DNA from: Flavobacteriaceae bacterium
GTDB lineage: Bacteria > Bacteroidota > Bacteroidia > Flavobacteriales > Flavobacteriaceae
Direction of reading: 5' to 3'
Assembly: GCA_016764435.1 (NCBI GenBank)
Contig: JAESRX010000016.1
Location: forward strand, 3,791-53,077
DNA: 49,287 bases
The position numbers and the translations under genes were made by a program. Shown here piece after piece: positions 36,168-44,874 of the stretch. Every line of letters starts with the position of its first letter. Position 1 is the stretch's first letter. The notes below the pieces were generated by a model, which made no database searches, was not told the origin of the DNA, and saw nothing but the letters and a program-made list of their open reading frames with translations.

Positions 36168-36572
36168 TCAATACTCCGTAGAAGTAGTTAAAAAGTCAGC
36201 AACCAAACAGTGGTCAAGATTTAAAAAATTACAGGCTGTTTCTAGGCTGTCAAAAACACGTGTATTCTTAAAGTTATAGGTTTTTAGGTATAAATTGTAC
36301 AATGGGTTTTTTTCTTCAGAATCAAAAATAAAAACTTTCCATTGTTGCGGGAGCTCTTTTAGCTTAATTCCTTTTAGCATGGCTTTTAATTCGGGTACGT
36401 TAAAATCGAAAGTAGAAAACCGATAGTCGTTTAAGATTTTGTGTTCGGGAAATTGCGCATTGATTTGTATTGTTTTAATCAATACATCTTGAATTTCAAG
36501 CAAGGATATATTCCCTCTGATTTTTTTTACAATAAGTTTTTCCTCAGGGTATTCTTTAAATATAAAAGACAT
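36168..36572 (-). CDS. Small protein, STAS/SpoIIAA-like fold candidate (paralogue C)
   Basis: 134 residues, third member of the set: FKEYPEEKLIVKKIRGNIS, LLEIQDVLIKTIQ, HKILNDYRFSTFD, WKVFIFDSEEKNPLYNLYLK and RVFDSLETACNFL align with the blocks of A and B. The shared NDYR or IDYR motif and the DSLETA or SSLEAS motif near the C-terminus are the best family markers. No catalytic residues stand out. It lies between the A/B pair and lpd with its own intergenic spaces, so separate expression is likely. Function unknown. Confidence 0.75.
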   Translation of the reverse strand: MSFIFKEYPEEKLIVKKIRGNISLLEIQDVLIKTIQINAQFPEHKILNDYRFSTFDFNVPELKAMLKGIKLKELPQQWKVFIFDSEEKNPLYNLYLKTYNFKNTRVFDSLETACNFLNLDHCLVADFLTTSTEY

Positions 36573-36668
36573 GGTAGTACATTTAGCTTTTTCACCAAGA
36601 TACAGTATTTAATTAAGTAATAGATGGTTGTAGAATAAAAGGAGGGTTGCTTTTACTAGTTAGCTATA

Positions 36669-36709
36669 AAAAAAGTAGCGTAGCCAATTGAATGGCTACG
36701 CTACTTTAA
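36669..36709 (-). terminator. Terminator of lpd
   Basis: A 15-bp perfect stem (36672-36686 with 36693-36707, core GTAGCGTAGCCA) closes a 6-base loop; on the minus strand it is followed by a run of seven T. It lies 37 bases after the lpd stop. Confidence 0.92.
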
Positions 36710-36745
36710 AATGTTTTTCTGATAAACAGAAAAATTATAAGTTGA

Positions 36746-38134
36746 CTATAAGTGAATCACTTCGTCGTATGCATCAGCAACAGCTTCCATTACCGCTTCA
36801 CTCATGGTAGGGTGAGGGTGGATTGTTTTTAATACATCATGTCCAGTAGTTTCAAGTTTACGTCCCAAGACTGCTTCTGCAATCATGTCAGTTACTCCAG
36901 CTCCAATCATGTGACATCCTAACCATTCTCCGTATTTAGCATCGAAAATTACTTTTACAAAACCTTCAGGAGTTCCTGCTGCTTTTGCTTTTCCTGATGC
37001 AGAGAACGGGAATTTACCTACTTTTATTTCGTAGCCTTTTTCTATAGCTTGTGCTTCGGTCATTCCAACACTTGCAATTTCTGGAGTTGCATAAGTACAT
37101 CCTGGTATGTTTCCGTAGTCAATCGCTTCCGTATCTAAACCAGCTAATTTTTCTACACAGGTAATTCCTTCTGCAGATGCAACGTGAGCCAATGCTGGTC
37201 CAGGTACTACATCGCCTATGGCATAATAACCAGGGATGTTTGTTTGCATAAAGTCATTTACTAAGATTTTATCTCTGTCTACAACGATTCCTACATCTTC
37301 TAATCCTATGTTTTCGATGTTAGATTTGATTCCAACAGCAGATAATAAGATGTCCGCTTCTAGTATTTCTGTTCCTTTCTTTGTTTTTACAGTCGCTTTT
37401 ACACCTGCACCCGAAATATCAACAGATTCTACAGAAGAGTTCAACATTAGCTTTACACCAGACTTTTTGAAAGAACGTGCAAATTGTTTTGATACGTCAA
37501 TATCTTCTAATGGAACTAGGTTCGGTAAAAACTCAACGATGGTTACTTCAGTTCCCATGGTGTTATAGAAATGAGCAAACTCAACTCCAATCGCACCAGA
37601 ACCTACAATGATCATCTTTTTTGGTTGGCTAGGCAACGTCAATGCCTCACGGTACCCAATTACTTTTTTACCATCTTGTGGTAAACTAGGTAACTCACGT
37701 GAGCGTGCACCTGTAGCAATAATAATATTGTCTGCGCTGTATTCAGTAACTTTACCGTCAGCATCTGTAACGTCTACTTTCTTTCCAGTCTTAATTTTTC
37801 CAAAACCGTCAATAATATCGATTTTGTTCTTTTTCATTAAAAATGCAACACCTTTACTCATCCCATCAGCAACGTCACGGCTACGTTTTACAACGGCTGT
37901 GAAGTCTTTATCAATGGATTCAGCTTTTAATCCATACTGGTCTACATGCTTTAAATAATCATAAACTTGAGCACTTTTTAACAATGCTTTGGTTGGAATA
38001 CATCCCCAGTTTAGGCAAATACCACCTAAATTTTCTTTTTCTACTACTGCAACTTTAAATCCAAGTTGAGAAGCTCTAATTGCAGTAACATATCCACCAG
38101 GACCACTACCAATTATAATTATGTCATATTTCAT
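36746..38134 (-). CDS. lpd: Dihydrolipoyl dehydrogenase (E3)
   Basis: 462 residues from the Met at 38134. FAD site IIIGSGPGGYVTAIRASQLG at the N-terminus, redox disulphide GGICLNWGCIPTKALL with CxxxxC, NAD site IVGSGAIGVEFAHFY, second FAD motif YAIGDV and C-terminal active-site HPHPTMSEAVMEA. The frame is open upstream to 38254, but the extra 40 residues match no E3 enzyme and contain the promoter (TTG-N19-TAAATTTG), which settles the start. E3 reoxidises lipoyl groups of pyruvate and 2-oxoglutarate dehydrogenases and the glycine cleavage system. It is monocistronic, and no E1 or E2 gene is adjacent. Confidence 0.96.
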   Translation of the reverse strand: MKYDIIIIGSGPGGYVTAIRASQLGFKVAVVEKENLGGICLNWGCIPTKALLKSAQVYDYLKHVDQYGLKAESIDKDFTAVVKRSRDVADGMSKGVAFLMKKNKIDIIDGFGKIKTGKKVDVTDADGKVTEYSADNIIIATGARSRELPSLPQDGKKVIGYREALTLPSQPKKMIIVGSGAIGVEFAHFYNTMGTEVTIVEFLPNLVPLEDIDVSKQFARSFKKSGVKLMLNSSVESVDISGAGVKATVKTKKGTEILEADILLSAVGIKSNIENIGLEDVGIVVDRDKILVNDFMQTNIPGYYAIGDVVPGPALAHVASAEGITCVEKLAGLDTEAIDYGNIPGCTYATPEIASVGMTEAQAIEKGYEIKVGKFPFSASGKAKAAGTPEGFVKVIFDAKYGEWLGCHMIGAGVTDMIAEAVLGRKLETTGHDVLKTIHPHPTMSEAVMEAVADAYDEVIHL

Positions 38135-38160
38135 AAAAAAGTATTTTAAGTTTAAGAATG

Positions 38161-38190
38161 CAAATTTACGGATTTCATTTCTAATAGCAA
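38161..38190 (-). promoter_or_regulatory. Promoter of lpd (TTG-N19-TAAATTTG)
   Basis: On the minus strand TTG at 38190-38188 is followed after 19 bases by TAAATTTG at 38168-38161, a full Bacteroidota promoter. The start codon at 38134 lies 26 bases downstream. Confidence 0.75.
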
Positions 38191-38327
38191 CCTCTTTTTT
38201 TACTTTCAAATCTAAAGAGAGTCTCTTTCTTAATTCAGTTAAATGTGTTATCATTGTATTGCTAATTACAACTATTAAATGCCTCTTAAAAATGATTCAT
38301 TTTTAACTTTTTAATTCATAAATATTT

Positions 38328-40484
38328 ATGAAAAAATTACATTATTTAATACTCGCATTTGCCGTAACTCTGGTGGCTTGTGATGGTGAAAAAAACAACG
38401 ATTCGATGAAGGAAAATTTTGCTGACAATCCTATTTTGTCGGAATGGGACACGCCTTTTGGAGTGCCTCCATTTGACCTTATTAAGGCCGCACATTATAG
38501 ACCTGCTTTTGAAGTAGCTTTTAAAGAAAATAAAGAGGAGATAGATGCTATTATTGCTCAAAAAGAGGCCCCTACTTTTGAGAATACTATTTTGGAAATA
38601 GAAAGAGCAGGAAAGACGCTTGGTCGCGTAAGTCGTATTTTTTCTGCTGTAAATGCAGCGAATTCCGACAAGGAAATTAGAACTATTGCTAGTGAAATGG
38701 CGCCTGTTATGGCAAAGCACAGTGATTATATCAATTTAAATCCAGCCCTATTTAAAAGAGTTGCCGTAGTATATAATAACAGAGAGGCGGGAGCATTAAA
38801 TGCGGAAGAAAGTAAATTGTTAGAGGAAACTTATAAAGGATTTATCCGTTCAGGAGTGAATTTAAAAGGAGCGGAGAATACCCGCTTACGTGCTATAAAT
38901 AGTGAAATGGCTTCACTGGCAGAAAAATTCGGAAAAAATGTATTGGAAGAGACCAATAAGTTTGAATTGTTTATTGATACTAAAAAAGACTTAGGGAATT
39001 TGCCTTCTAGTTTAACCGCTATTGCAGCGAACGAAGCAAAAGCTCGTGGTCATGAAAATGGATGGTCTATTACCTTACAACGTCCAAGTATCAATCCTTT
39101 TTTACAGGCATCTACGAATGCAACCTTGCGTCAGAAAATGTATGACGGATACGCTTCAAGAGGGAATAATGACAATGAATTTGACAATAAAAAAATCTTA
39201 GAAAAATTAGTGAGCCTACGTGTAGAACGTGCTCAATTATTAGGCTTTAAATCACATGCCGAATTTAAATTGTCAAATGCGATGGCTGAAAATCCAGCAA
39301 ACGTATATGATTTTTTAGACAAATTATGGCCTGCAGCTATTAAGATGGCAGAGAAAGAAGCCATTGCGCTGCAAGCGTATAAAAACAAAGAAATTGAAGG
39401 CTTACCTGAATACAAAAATAGTGCGGTTGCAGACAAAACCTTGACTGGTGGAGACTGGAGACATTATGTAGAAAAGGTGCGCAAGGAACGTTATGCATTT
39501 AATGAAGATGAGATGCGTCCTTATTTTGAATGTGGTGCGGTTATGCAAGGTGCGTTTACAGTGGCTACAAAATTGTTTGGAATTACATTTAAAGAATTGA
39601 AGGATATGCCGAAGTGGCATAAAGACCAGCAGGTTTTTGAAGTGTTAGAAGCGGATGGAACACATATAGGTATTATTTATATGGACATGTTTGCTCGTGA
39701 AAGTAAACGTGGTGGAGCTTGGATGAATAGCTTAAGAGCGCAGTCTAAATTAGATGGTGATGTAAGTCCTATCGTAACCAATAACTGTAATTTCCCGCCT
39801 CCTACGGATGGAGAGCCTTCATTGTTGTCTTTTTCACAAGCACAAACATTGTTTCACGAGTTTGGACACGGATTGCACGGATTGTTATCTGATGTGACGT
39901 TTGGTTCTTTATCAGGGACGAATGTGCCACGTGATTTTGTGGAATTCCCTTCTCAAGTAATGGAGAACTGGATGAGCGATCCTGAGGTATTAAAGTTATA
40001 TGCAAAACATTATAAAACAGGGGAAGTAATTCCTGATGCATTGGTGGAGAAAATGAACAAAGCGAATCAGTTTAATGCTGGGTTTAGAACGGTGGAATAT
40101 ATGGCAGCAGCGTATTTAGACATGGCTTTTCATAGTTTAAAAGAAGTAGGCGCTGTAGATGCGGATGCTTTTGAAAAAGCGGAGATGGAACGTATTGGAT
40201 TGATTGAACAAATCATTCCTCGCTACCGTGCTACTTATTTTAATCATGTATTTTCGGGAGGATATTCTTCTGGATATTATAGCTATTTATGGTCAGAAGT
40301 GTTGGATTCAGATGGATTTGAGGCGTTTAAAGAAACCTCTATATTTGATAAAGAAACGGCTGCAAAGTTACGTAGAGTGTTTTCTCAAGGAGGAACGAAA
40401 CCAGGAATGGAATTGTACAAAGAGTTCCGTGGTAGAGCACCTAAAATGGAACCTTTAATGCGTAAGAAAGGGTTTATGAAATAA
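38328..40484 (+). CDS. dcp: M3 family metallopeptidase lipoprotein (peptidyl-dipeptidase Dcp-like)
   Basis: 718 residues. The N-terminus is a lipoprotein signal (hydrophobic 6-17 then lipobox LVAC, Cys19), so the mature enzyme is tethered to a membrane on the periplasmic side. The zinc motif HEFGHGLHG gives His510, Glu511 and His514, followed downstream by the Glu ligand region (FPSQVMENW). The C-terminal GYSSGYYSYLWSEVLDSDGF is the substrate-binding signature of Dcp/thimet-type oligopeptidases. It removes C-terminal dipeptides or cleaves short oligopeptides. Escherichia coli Dcp is cytosolic and lacks a lipobox; the lipoprotein form is frequent in Bacteroidota. Dcp versus oligopeptidase A cannot be separated with certainty. 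Confidence 0.92.
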   Translation: MKKLHYLILAFAVTLVACDGEKNNDSMKENFADNPILSEWDTPFGVPPFDLIKAAHYRPAFEVAFKENKEEIDAIIAQKEAPTFENTILEIERAGKTLGRVSRIFSAVNAANSDKEIRTIASEMAPVMAKHSDYINLNPALFKRVAVVYNNREAGALNAEESKLLEETYKGFIRSGVNLKGAENTRLRAINSEMASLAEKFGKNVLEETNKFELFIDTKKDLGNLPSSLTAIAANEAKARGHENGWSITLQRPSINPFLQASTNATLRQKMYDGYASRGNNDNEFDNKKILEKLVSLRVERAQLLGFKSHAEFKLSNAMAENPANVYDFLDKLWPAAIKMAEKEAIALQAYKNKEIEGLPEYKNSAVADKTLTGGDWRHYVEKVRKERYAFNEDEMRPYFECGAVMQGAFTVATKLFGITFKELKDMPKWHKDQQVFEVLEADGTHIGIIYMDMFARESKRGGAWMNSLRAQSKLDGDVSPIVTNNCNFPPPTDGEPSLLSFSQAQTLFHEFGHGLHGLLSDVTFGSLSGTNVPRDFVEFPSQVMENWMSDPEVLKLYAKHYKTGEVIPDALVEKMNKANQFNAGFRTVEYMAAAYLDMAFHSLKEVGAVDADAFEKAEMERIGLIEQIIPRYRATYFNHVFSGGYSSGYYSYLWSEVLDSDGFEAFKETSIFDKETAAKLRRVFSQGGTKPGMELYKEFRGRAPKMEPLMRKKGFMK

Positions 40485-40616
40485 GGTATTTGTTGACAGA
40501 AATTAGTAGTGAGTTTTGTGGAAGTAGCAGTAGAAAGTGTGCGTGAGTAGAACCTCCTGTCTTACTTCTTGTGCTTGTAAACTAGTACTCAATGCGAAAT
40601 TCGCAACATAAGTAGT

Positions 40617-40653
40617 AACCATCTGATTGTAAAAATCAGGTGGTTTTTTTGTG
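40617..40653 (+). terminator. Terminator downstream of dcp
   Basis: AACCATCTGATT (40617-40628) pairs with AATCAGGTGGTT (40634-40645, one G-T pair) around a 5-base loop, then T. It is 132 bases beyond the stop, so the mRNA would have a long 3' end or a small RNA could end here; a TGCGAA/TTCGCA mini-hairpin lies just before at about 40593-40605. Confidence 0.85.
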
Positions 40654-41743
40654 GATGATTGTGGCGGGTGATTACAGGGCCTTCTTTGTGTGTTGAAGAG
40701 CGGTTGGTCTACTTTTTTGAGGAAGATGTGAAAAGACCAGAATTAGGGTTTTCTAAGGTGAGACTCCATACTTATAAGAGGGTTTCTTGTTTTTTTGCAG
40801 ATTGTATTCTATTAGGAAGTCTTCTCTCTTGATGCTTTTACAGGGGGATTTGTTCTTTTGAATGAGGCAGTTTTTTTAAAAAAATAAGTGTAAATAATGA
40901 GGGTGTATTCTCGTCAAAATGAGTGGTTTTATAGCGCTAATTTTTTAAGTAAATATTTTGATGCAATTGCTCCTAGCGTCGCAATAGCTCGATGTGATGC
41001 TACGTGGGCATCCTACAGTCTAAGGTTAATGCTAGAGGAGGTGCAGCGAAAGTAGTTGAAGTGATTCACGTTTATTGAGGTGTTTAAAACCATCGCAATG
41101 GAGGGTTGTGTAGCTGGTTCATTACTATTATTTGTGGTTTTATTAAATGCGGGTGTTTTATTAACTAAATGGTGTTAGATGAGGTTTTTAATTTTTACAG
41201 ATGCTTGTTGTTTTTGTGGTTTTTATTTGTCAATGCTATAATTTGTAGTATTTTGACAATGCTTATTCGTTAGATTTGTGTTCTTGTTTCCGTGTTCTTT
41301 GTGAAGAAGAAGGAGTTCTTAGCGGTTTTGGGTATTGTAAGTAACGCTTGATTGGTTAAACGGGTTGTGTATAGGTACTTGTGCTTGTAAGTATGTAGGA
41401 AGGATTGGTACGTTACTTTTTTACATTCATTATTCTCTAAAACACGCTAATTGCTTAGATTTGTAGTTTTGTAATAAAGGTGATAATGACGAATTAAATA
41501 CTTGTATTTCTGTTGTATGTATAGTTGAAAACAACGAATTATACGTGAATACTCCTCATTTTTAAAAATAAATACCGCTATTTGTAGTTTTTATAAAACA
41601 GTATGGGTTACACGGTATCTTTCTGTGAATAAGTAGGTTATCATCGTCTTTTATAGCGGTTCCTATTGTTCCTGTTTTAAAATCCAATTCTTTTCTTTTG
41701 GAAACTACAATTCTAAACTTTTTAAGCCTATATTTGTAGTATC
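40654..41743. other. 1.1-kb gene-free region upstream of the LexA-like repressor
   Basis: No plausible coding sequence was found on either strand. ATTTGTAGT occurs at 41241, 41459, 41580 and 41732, and its complement inside AAACTACAATT at 41702-41712. The first copy lies between TTGTCAA (41228-41234) and TTGACAA (41253-41259). TAGATTTG, a perfect -7 element, occurs at 41271 and 41456. The density of these signals suggests regulatory sites or unrecognised small RNAs. Confidence 0.5.
41704..41740 (+). promoter_or_regulatory. Promoter and candidate self-operator of the LexA-like repressor gene
   Basis: TATATTTG (41729-41736) matches the -7 consensus and ends only 7 bases before the ATG at 41744, so the mRNA should be leaderless or nearly so. 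ACTACAA (41704-41710) and TTGTAGT (41734-41740) form an inverted repeat that overlaps the -7 element, as expected for autorepression. Confidence 0.5.
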
Positions 41744-42517
41744 ATGGGAAAAATATCAAAAAATATTCGTCATTTAAGAAAGTTAAAAGATTTAACACAG
41801 GAACAATTTGCCGATGAGATCGATGTAACTCGTTCTCGAATTGGGTCTTACGAAGAAGGAAGGTCTGAACCTTCTATTTCTACGTTAATAAGCATTGCTA
41901 CGTATTTTAATTTGCCAGTAGACGTGTTAATTAAAAGTGATTTAACGGCGGCTACGGACGCTTCGTTTATAGAAATAGGGAATCAGCGGGTTTTATTCCC
42001 GATTGCCGTGGATGGAGAGAATGAAGATTTGATAGAAATCATACCTGTTAAAGCATCAGCAGGCTATCTTCGAGGGTATTCTGACCCTGAATATATAGAG
42101 CATTTAGATAAGATTAAACTGCCTTTTTTACCTACTGGAAAGCACCGTGCATTTCCTATAAAAGGAGATTCTATGTTGCCTGTAAAAAGTGGCGCTTATA
42201 TTGTAGCAAAATTTATAGAAGACATTAGAGATATCAGAGATGGTCGTACTTATATTGTGGTCACATTAAACGATGGGATAGTGTACAAACGGATCTTTGA
42301 TAAGATAGAAGAGCACCAATGTTTATTATTGGTTTCGGATAACAAAAAATACGATCCTTATTATGTACCCGCAAATGAAGTGTTAGAGTTGTGGGAGTTT
42401 ACATGTAGTATAAATACGCAGGAATACGATGAGCATGAGCTGAAATTGAGCAGTATTTTGACCATGTTTAACGATTTAGGCGTAGAGTTAAAAGAACTTA
42501 AAAAACGATTAAATTAA
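41744..42517 (+). CDS. XRE-type repressor with LexA/CI-like S24 self-cleavage domain
   Basis: 257 residues. Residues 5-62 form a Cro/CI-type helix-turn-helix (LTQEQFADEIDVTRSRIGSYEEG). The C-terminal S24 domain contains FPIKGDSMLP with nucleophile Ser143 and GIVYKRI with general base Lys182; the spacing (39) is close to LexA (37). A cleavage site Ala106-Gly107 (KASAGYL) lies in the linker. A heptad-like tail (240-257) may help dimerisation. This is the layout of LexA, UmuD and phage CI repressors that self-cleave on RecA filaments. It directly precedes a DnaQ/GIY-YIG nuclease gene (55 bases), suggesting an SOS-like unit; that is inference. Confidence 0.9.
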   Translation: MGKISKNIRHLRKLKDLTQEQFADEIDVTRSRIGSYEEGRSEPSISTLISIATYFNLPVDVLIKSDLTAATDASFIEIGNQRVLFPIAVDGENEDLIEIIPVKASAGYLRGYSDPEYIEHLDKIKLPFLPTGKHRAFPIKGDSMLPVKSGAYIVAKFIEDIRDIRDGRTYIVVTLNDGIVYKRIFDKIEEHQCLLLVSDNKKYDPYYVPANEVLELWEFTCSINTQEYDEHELKLSSILTMFNDLGVELKELKKRLN

Positions 42518-42572
42518 AGAATACCTTCATTTTTATACCTTGAGTTTTTATTAATTTAGATAGTATTTTACA

Positions 42573-44066
42573 ATGCATTACGCAATTATTGATATTGAAA
42601 CGACCGGAATGGGAGTTCAGGGGAATAAAATTACTGAAATCGCTATTTTTATTCACGACGGAGCGCAGGTGATCGCTACCTACGATACCTTGATAGATCC
42701 AGAATGTGCGATTCCTTTTCATATTACCCAGCTTACGGGGATTAGCAATGCCATGGTGCGTGGGGCTCCTAAGTTTTACGAAGTTGCGAAAAAAATTATC
42801 GAATTCACCGAGGACTGTGTTTTTGTGGCTCATAACGTAAATTTTGACTTTAACGTAATGAATAAAGAGTTTAACGACATAGGTTTTACTTTTAAACGCA
42901 AAAAACTGTGTACCATTCGCCTGTCTAAAAAACTGATTCCTGGATTGTCCTCCTACAGTCTGGGGAAGATGTGTGTTTCTCAGAATATTGTGATTAAAAA
43001 CCGTCACCGTGCTAAAGGAGATGCCGAAGCTACTGTAATTCTCTTTGATAAATTAGTGGCTTTGGACGAAGATAATGCGGTGTTTGACTCCTTTTTAAAA
43101 CCGAATTCTAGGCAAGGAACCTTACCTCCTTTAATGTCTAAAGAAGCGGTAGATGCACTTCCGGAGACGGAAGGGGTTTATTATTTTAAAAATTCAGAAG
43201 GGCAAATTATTTACATTGGAAAGGCCAATAATATCAAACAGCGGGTACTGAGTCATTTTTACGATAGAAAAAATAAGGAAGTGGCCATGTGTACTCTCAC
43301 CGCGGCTGTTACTTATGAATGTACCGGAAGTGAATTGTTATCCTTGTTATTAGAGTCGGCTGAAATCAAACATCATTTTCCAACGTTTAATAGAGCGCAA
43401 CGTCTATTGAATGAGCGTTATGGCTTGTTTAGCTTTAAAGACCGAGATGGAATCGTACATCTTGGATTCAATCAGTTAAAATCCATTCAAGATCCTATCG
43501 TCACATTTTATACCCGTCAGGAGAGTCGTGTTTTTTTAGAGCAATTGTGTGAAGAATTTGAACTTTGCCCTAAGTACTGTCATTTACAAAATAATGTAAG
43601 TACCTGTTTTCATTTTCAATTGAAAAAATGCAAAGGTATTTGTCAAGACAAGGAAACCTCAGTGTCTTACAATGCTCGTGTGAATAAAGCCATTGAATTT
43701 GCGAGTAATGAAAATGAAACCTATACCATAAGTCAGCAGGGACGTACCGAGGAGGAGAGAGGTTTTGTATTGGTAGAAAAAGGGGTTTATAAAGGTTTTG
43801 GCTACGCCGATAAAGATACGAAGTTTACAAGTTTGGAGGAATACAAAGCTGTTTTAGTCCCTCAAAAGGACAACCGAGATATCCAGCGTATTTTAAAAAG
43901 CTGGAAACGTAGTGAAGAGAAAAGAGTTTTAGAAGAAGGAGCATCTGCACTTACTTCCCTTCAGAAATGGTGGACAAACGATGATTTAGAGTCCGAAAAA
44001 AACAAAAAAGAAGACTTAAAAGAAACGGTAAATCTATCTAATGTGGGGCTTTTTGGATTGATGTAA
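42573..44066 (+). CDS. DnaQ-type exonuclease fused to GIY-YIG (Cho/UvrC-like) nuclease
   Basis: 497 residues. The N-terminal DEDDh 3'-5' exonuclease has IDIETTG (Asp7, Glu9), AHNVNFDF (Asp92) and HRAKGDAEA (His145, Asp150), all catalytic residues. From 201 a GIY-YIG domain begins (GVYYF, then IYIGKA and IKQRVLSHF), as in UvrC N-terminus and Cho. A cysteine-rich stretch near residues 330-365 (CPKYC, CFHF, KKCKGIC) resembles the UvrC/Cho Cys cluster. The fusion is known from several phyla and is thought to act in nucleotide excision repair or translesion-linked repair. Placed after the LexA-like repressor with no terminator between, it is probably in the same regulon or operon. Confidence 0.92.
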   Translation: MHYAIIDIETTGMGVQGNKITEIAIFIHDGAQVIATYDTLIDPECAIPFHITQLTGISNAMVRGAPKFYEVAKKIIEFTEDCVFVAHNVNFDFNVMNKEFNDIGFTFKRKKLCTIRLSKKLIPGLSSYSLGKMCVSQNIVIKNRHRAKGDAEATVILFDKLVALDEDNAVFDSFLKPNSRQGTLPPLMSKEAVDALPETEGVYYFKNSEGQIIYIGKANNIKQRVLSHFYDRKNKEVAMCTLTAAVTYECTGSELLSLLLESAEIKHHFPTFNRAQRLLNERYGLFSFKDRDGIVHLGFNQLKSIQDPIVTFYTRQESRVFLEQLCEEFELCPKYCHLQNNVSTCFHFQLKKCKGICQDKETSVSYNARVNKAIEFASNENETYTISQQGRTEEERGFVLVEKGVYKGFGYADKDTKFTSLEEYKAVLVPQKDNRDIQRILKSWKRSEEKRVLEEGASALTSLQKWWTNDDLESEKNKKEDLKETVNLSNVGLFGLM

Positions 44067-44266
44067 AGCGCGCCTAAATAGCGGTCTCGACTGTAGGAAG
44101 GCGGTACTGTTTCCTGAAGCTGTAACGCGTTGATATTCGTGTTTTCAGGAAGGATGTTGAGGTACAATCAGGACTTTTTATTAAATACAGGCAGCGACAT
44201 TACTTAATGGATACTTGTATTAAAAGCGAACGCCACTCCTGGGAATGCAGGAATAATTGCCAGTGT

Positions 44267-44797
44267 TTATTCCATATTGTTATAGATAATAGGATGGCAT
44301 GTTTTTATAAAAGCAGCGACAGCTGTTGCTGTAATCGCAGTAGGGTAGGTCATCAGTAAAAGAGCAACTGCTGGTTGTCCTTCTTGATATGGAGGCATTT
44401 TATAAGCATGTTTATTCAGTAAAAAACCCATGCGTTCGTAAAATTGAATTCTTCGTTTATTTATATTGGAATTAGGAAGTTCTACTTCTAGTAGGATTGG
44501 AGTGTTCTGACGCTTTATGAAAAATGAAAGTATTTCCTTGCCCAGCCCCTTATTTCTCTCTTGAGACGCTATTGCGAAATGCTCTATATATCGCTGATTT
44601 TCAAAATCCCACCAACAGAGAAAACCGATTTGTTTTTTCTTTTCAAAAAGAAGCTCAAAATGATAATTAGGGGCCTTTAAAACCTCTTTTTGACTTGTTA
44701 ATGTTCTCCGCTCTTCTATCGGAAAAGCCTGCTCGTAAAGTTTCCAAGCTTCATTGAACTGAGGATCTGAAATACGTGTTAATCGTTGTTGTTTCAT
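44267..44797 (-). CDS. GNAT family N-acetyltransferase
   Basis: 176 residues from the Met at 44797. The GNAT core is readable: FELLFEKKKQIGFLCWWDF, YIEHFAIASQERNKGLGKEIL with the acetyl-CoA loop QERNKGLG, LLEVELPNSN and RIQFYERMGFLLN. The frame is open to a Met at 44917, but those 40 residues are basic low-complexity sequence overlapping the end of the DUF1810 gene by 43 bases and lie outside the fold, so I prefer the shorter form. After LLLMTYP the last 23 residues (TAITATAVAAFIKTC onwards) look unlike the family and may be a read-through tail after loss of the original stop. Substrate unknown. Confidence 0.8.
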   Translation of the reverse strand: MKQQRLTRISDPQFNEAWKLYEQAFPIEERRTLTSQKEVLKAPNYHFELLFEKKKQIGFLCWWDFENQRYIEHFAIASQERNKGLGKEILSFFIKRQNTPILLEVELPNSNINKRRIQFYERMGFLLNKHAYKMPPYQEGQPAVALLLMTYPTAITATAVAAFIKTCHPIIYNNME

Positions 44798-44874
44798 AGG
44801 CGAAGTTCCTGTAAGGGGAGTGGGTTCTAATGTAGTTGTTTTCTGAGAGTTACTATTCCTTTTTATAGGTGATT

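Noticed and set aside
38135..38254. 40-residue N-terminal extension of lpd
   Set aside because: It contains the TTG-N19-TAAATTTG promoter and matches no dihydrolipoyl dehydrogenase; the FAD motif begins right after the Met at 38134.
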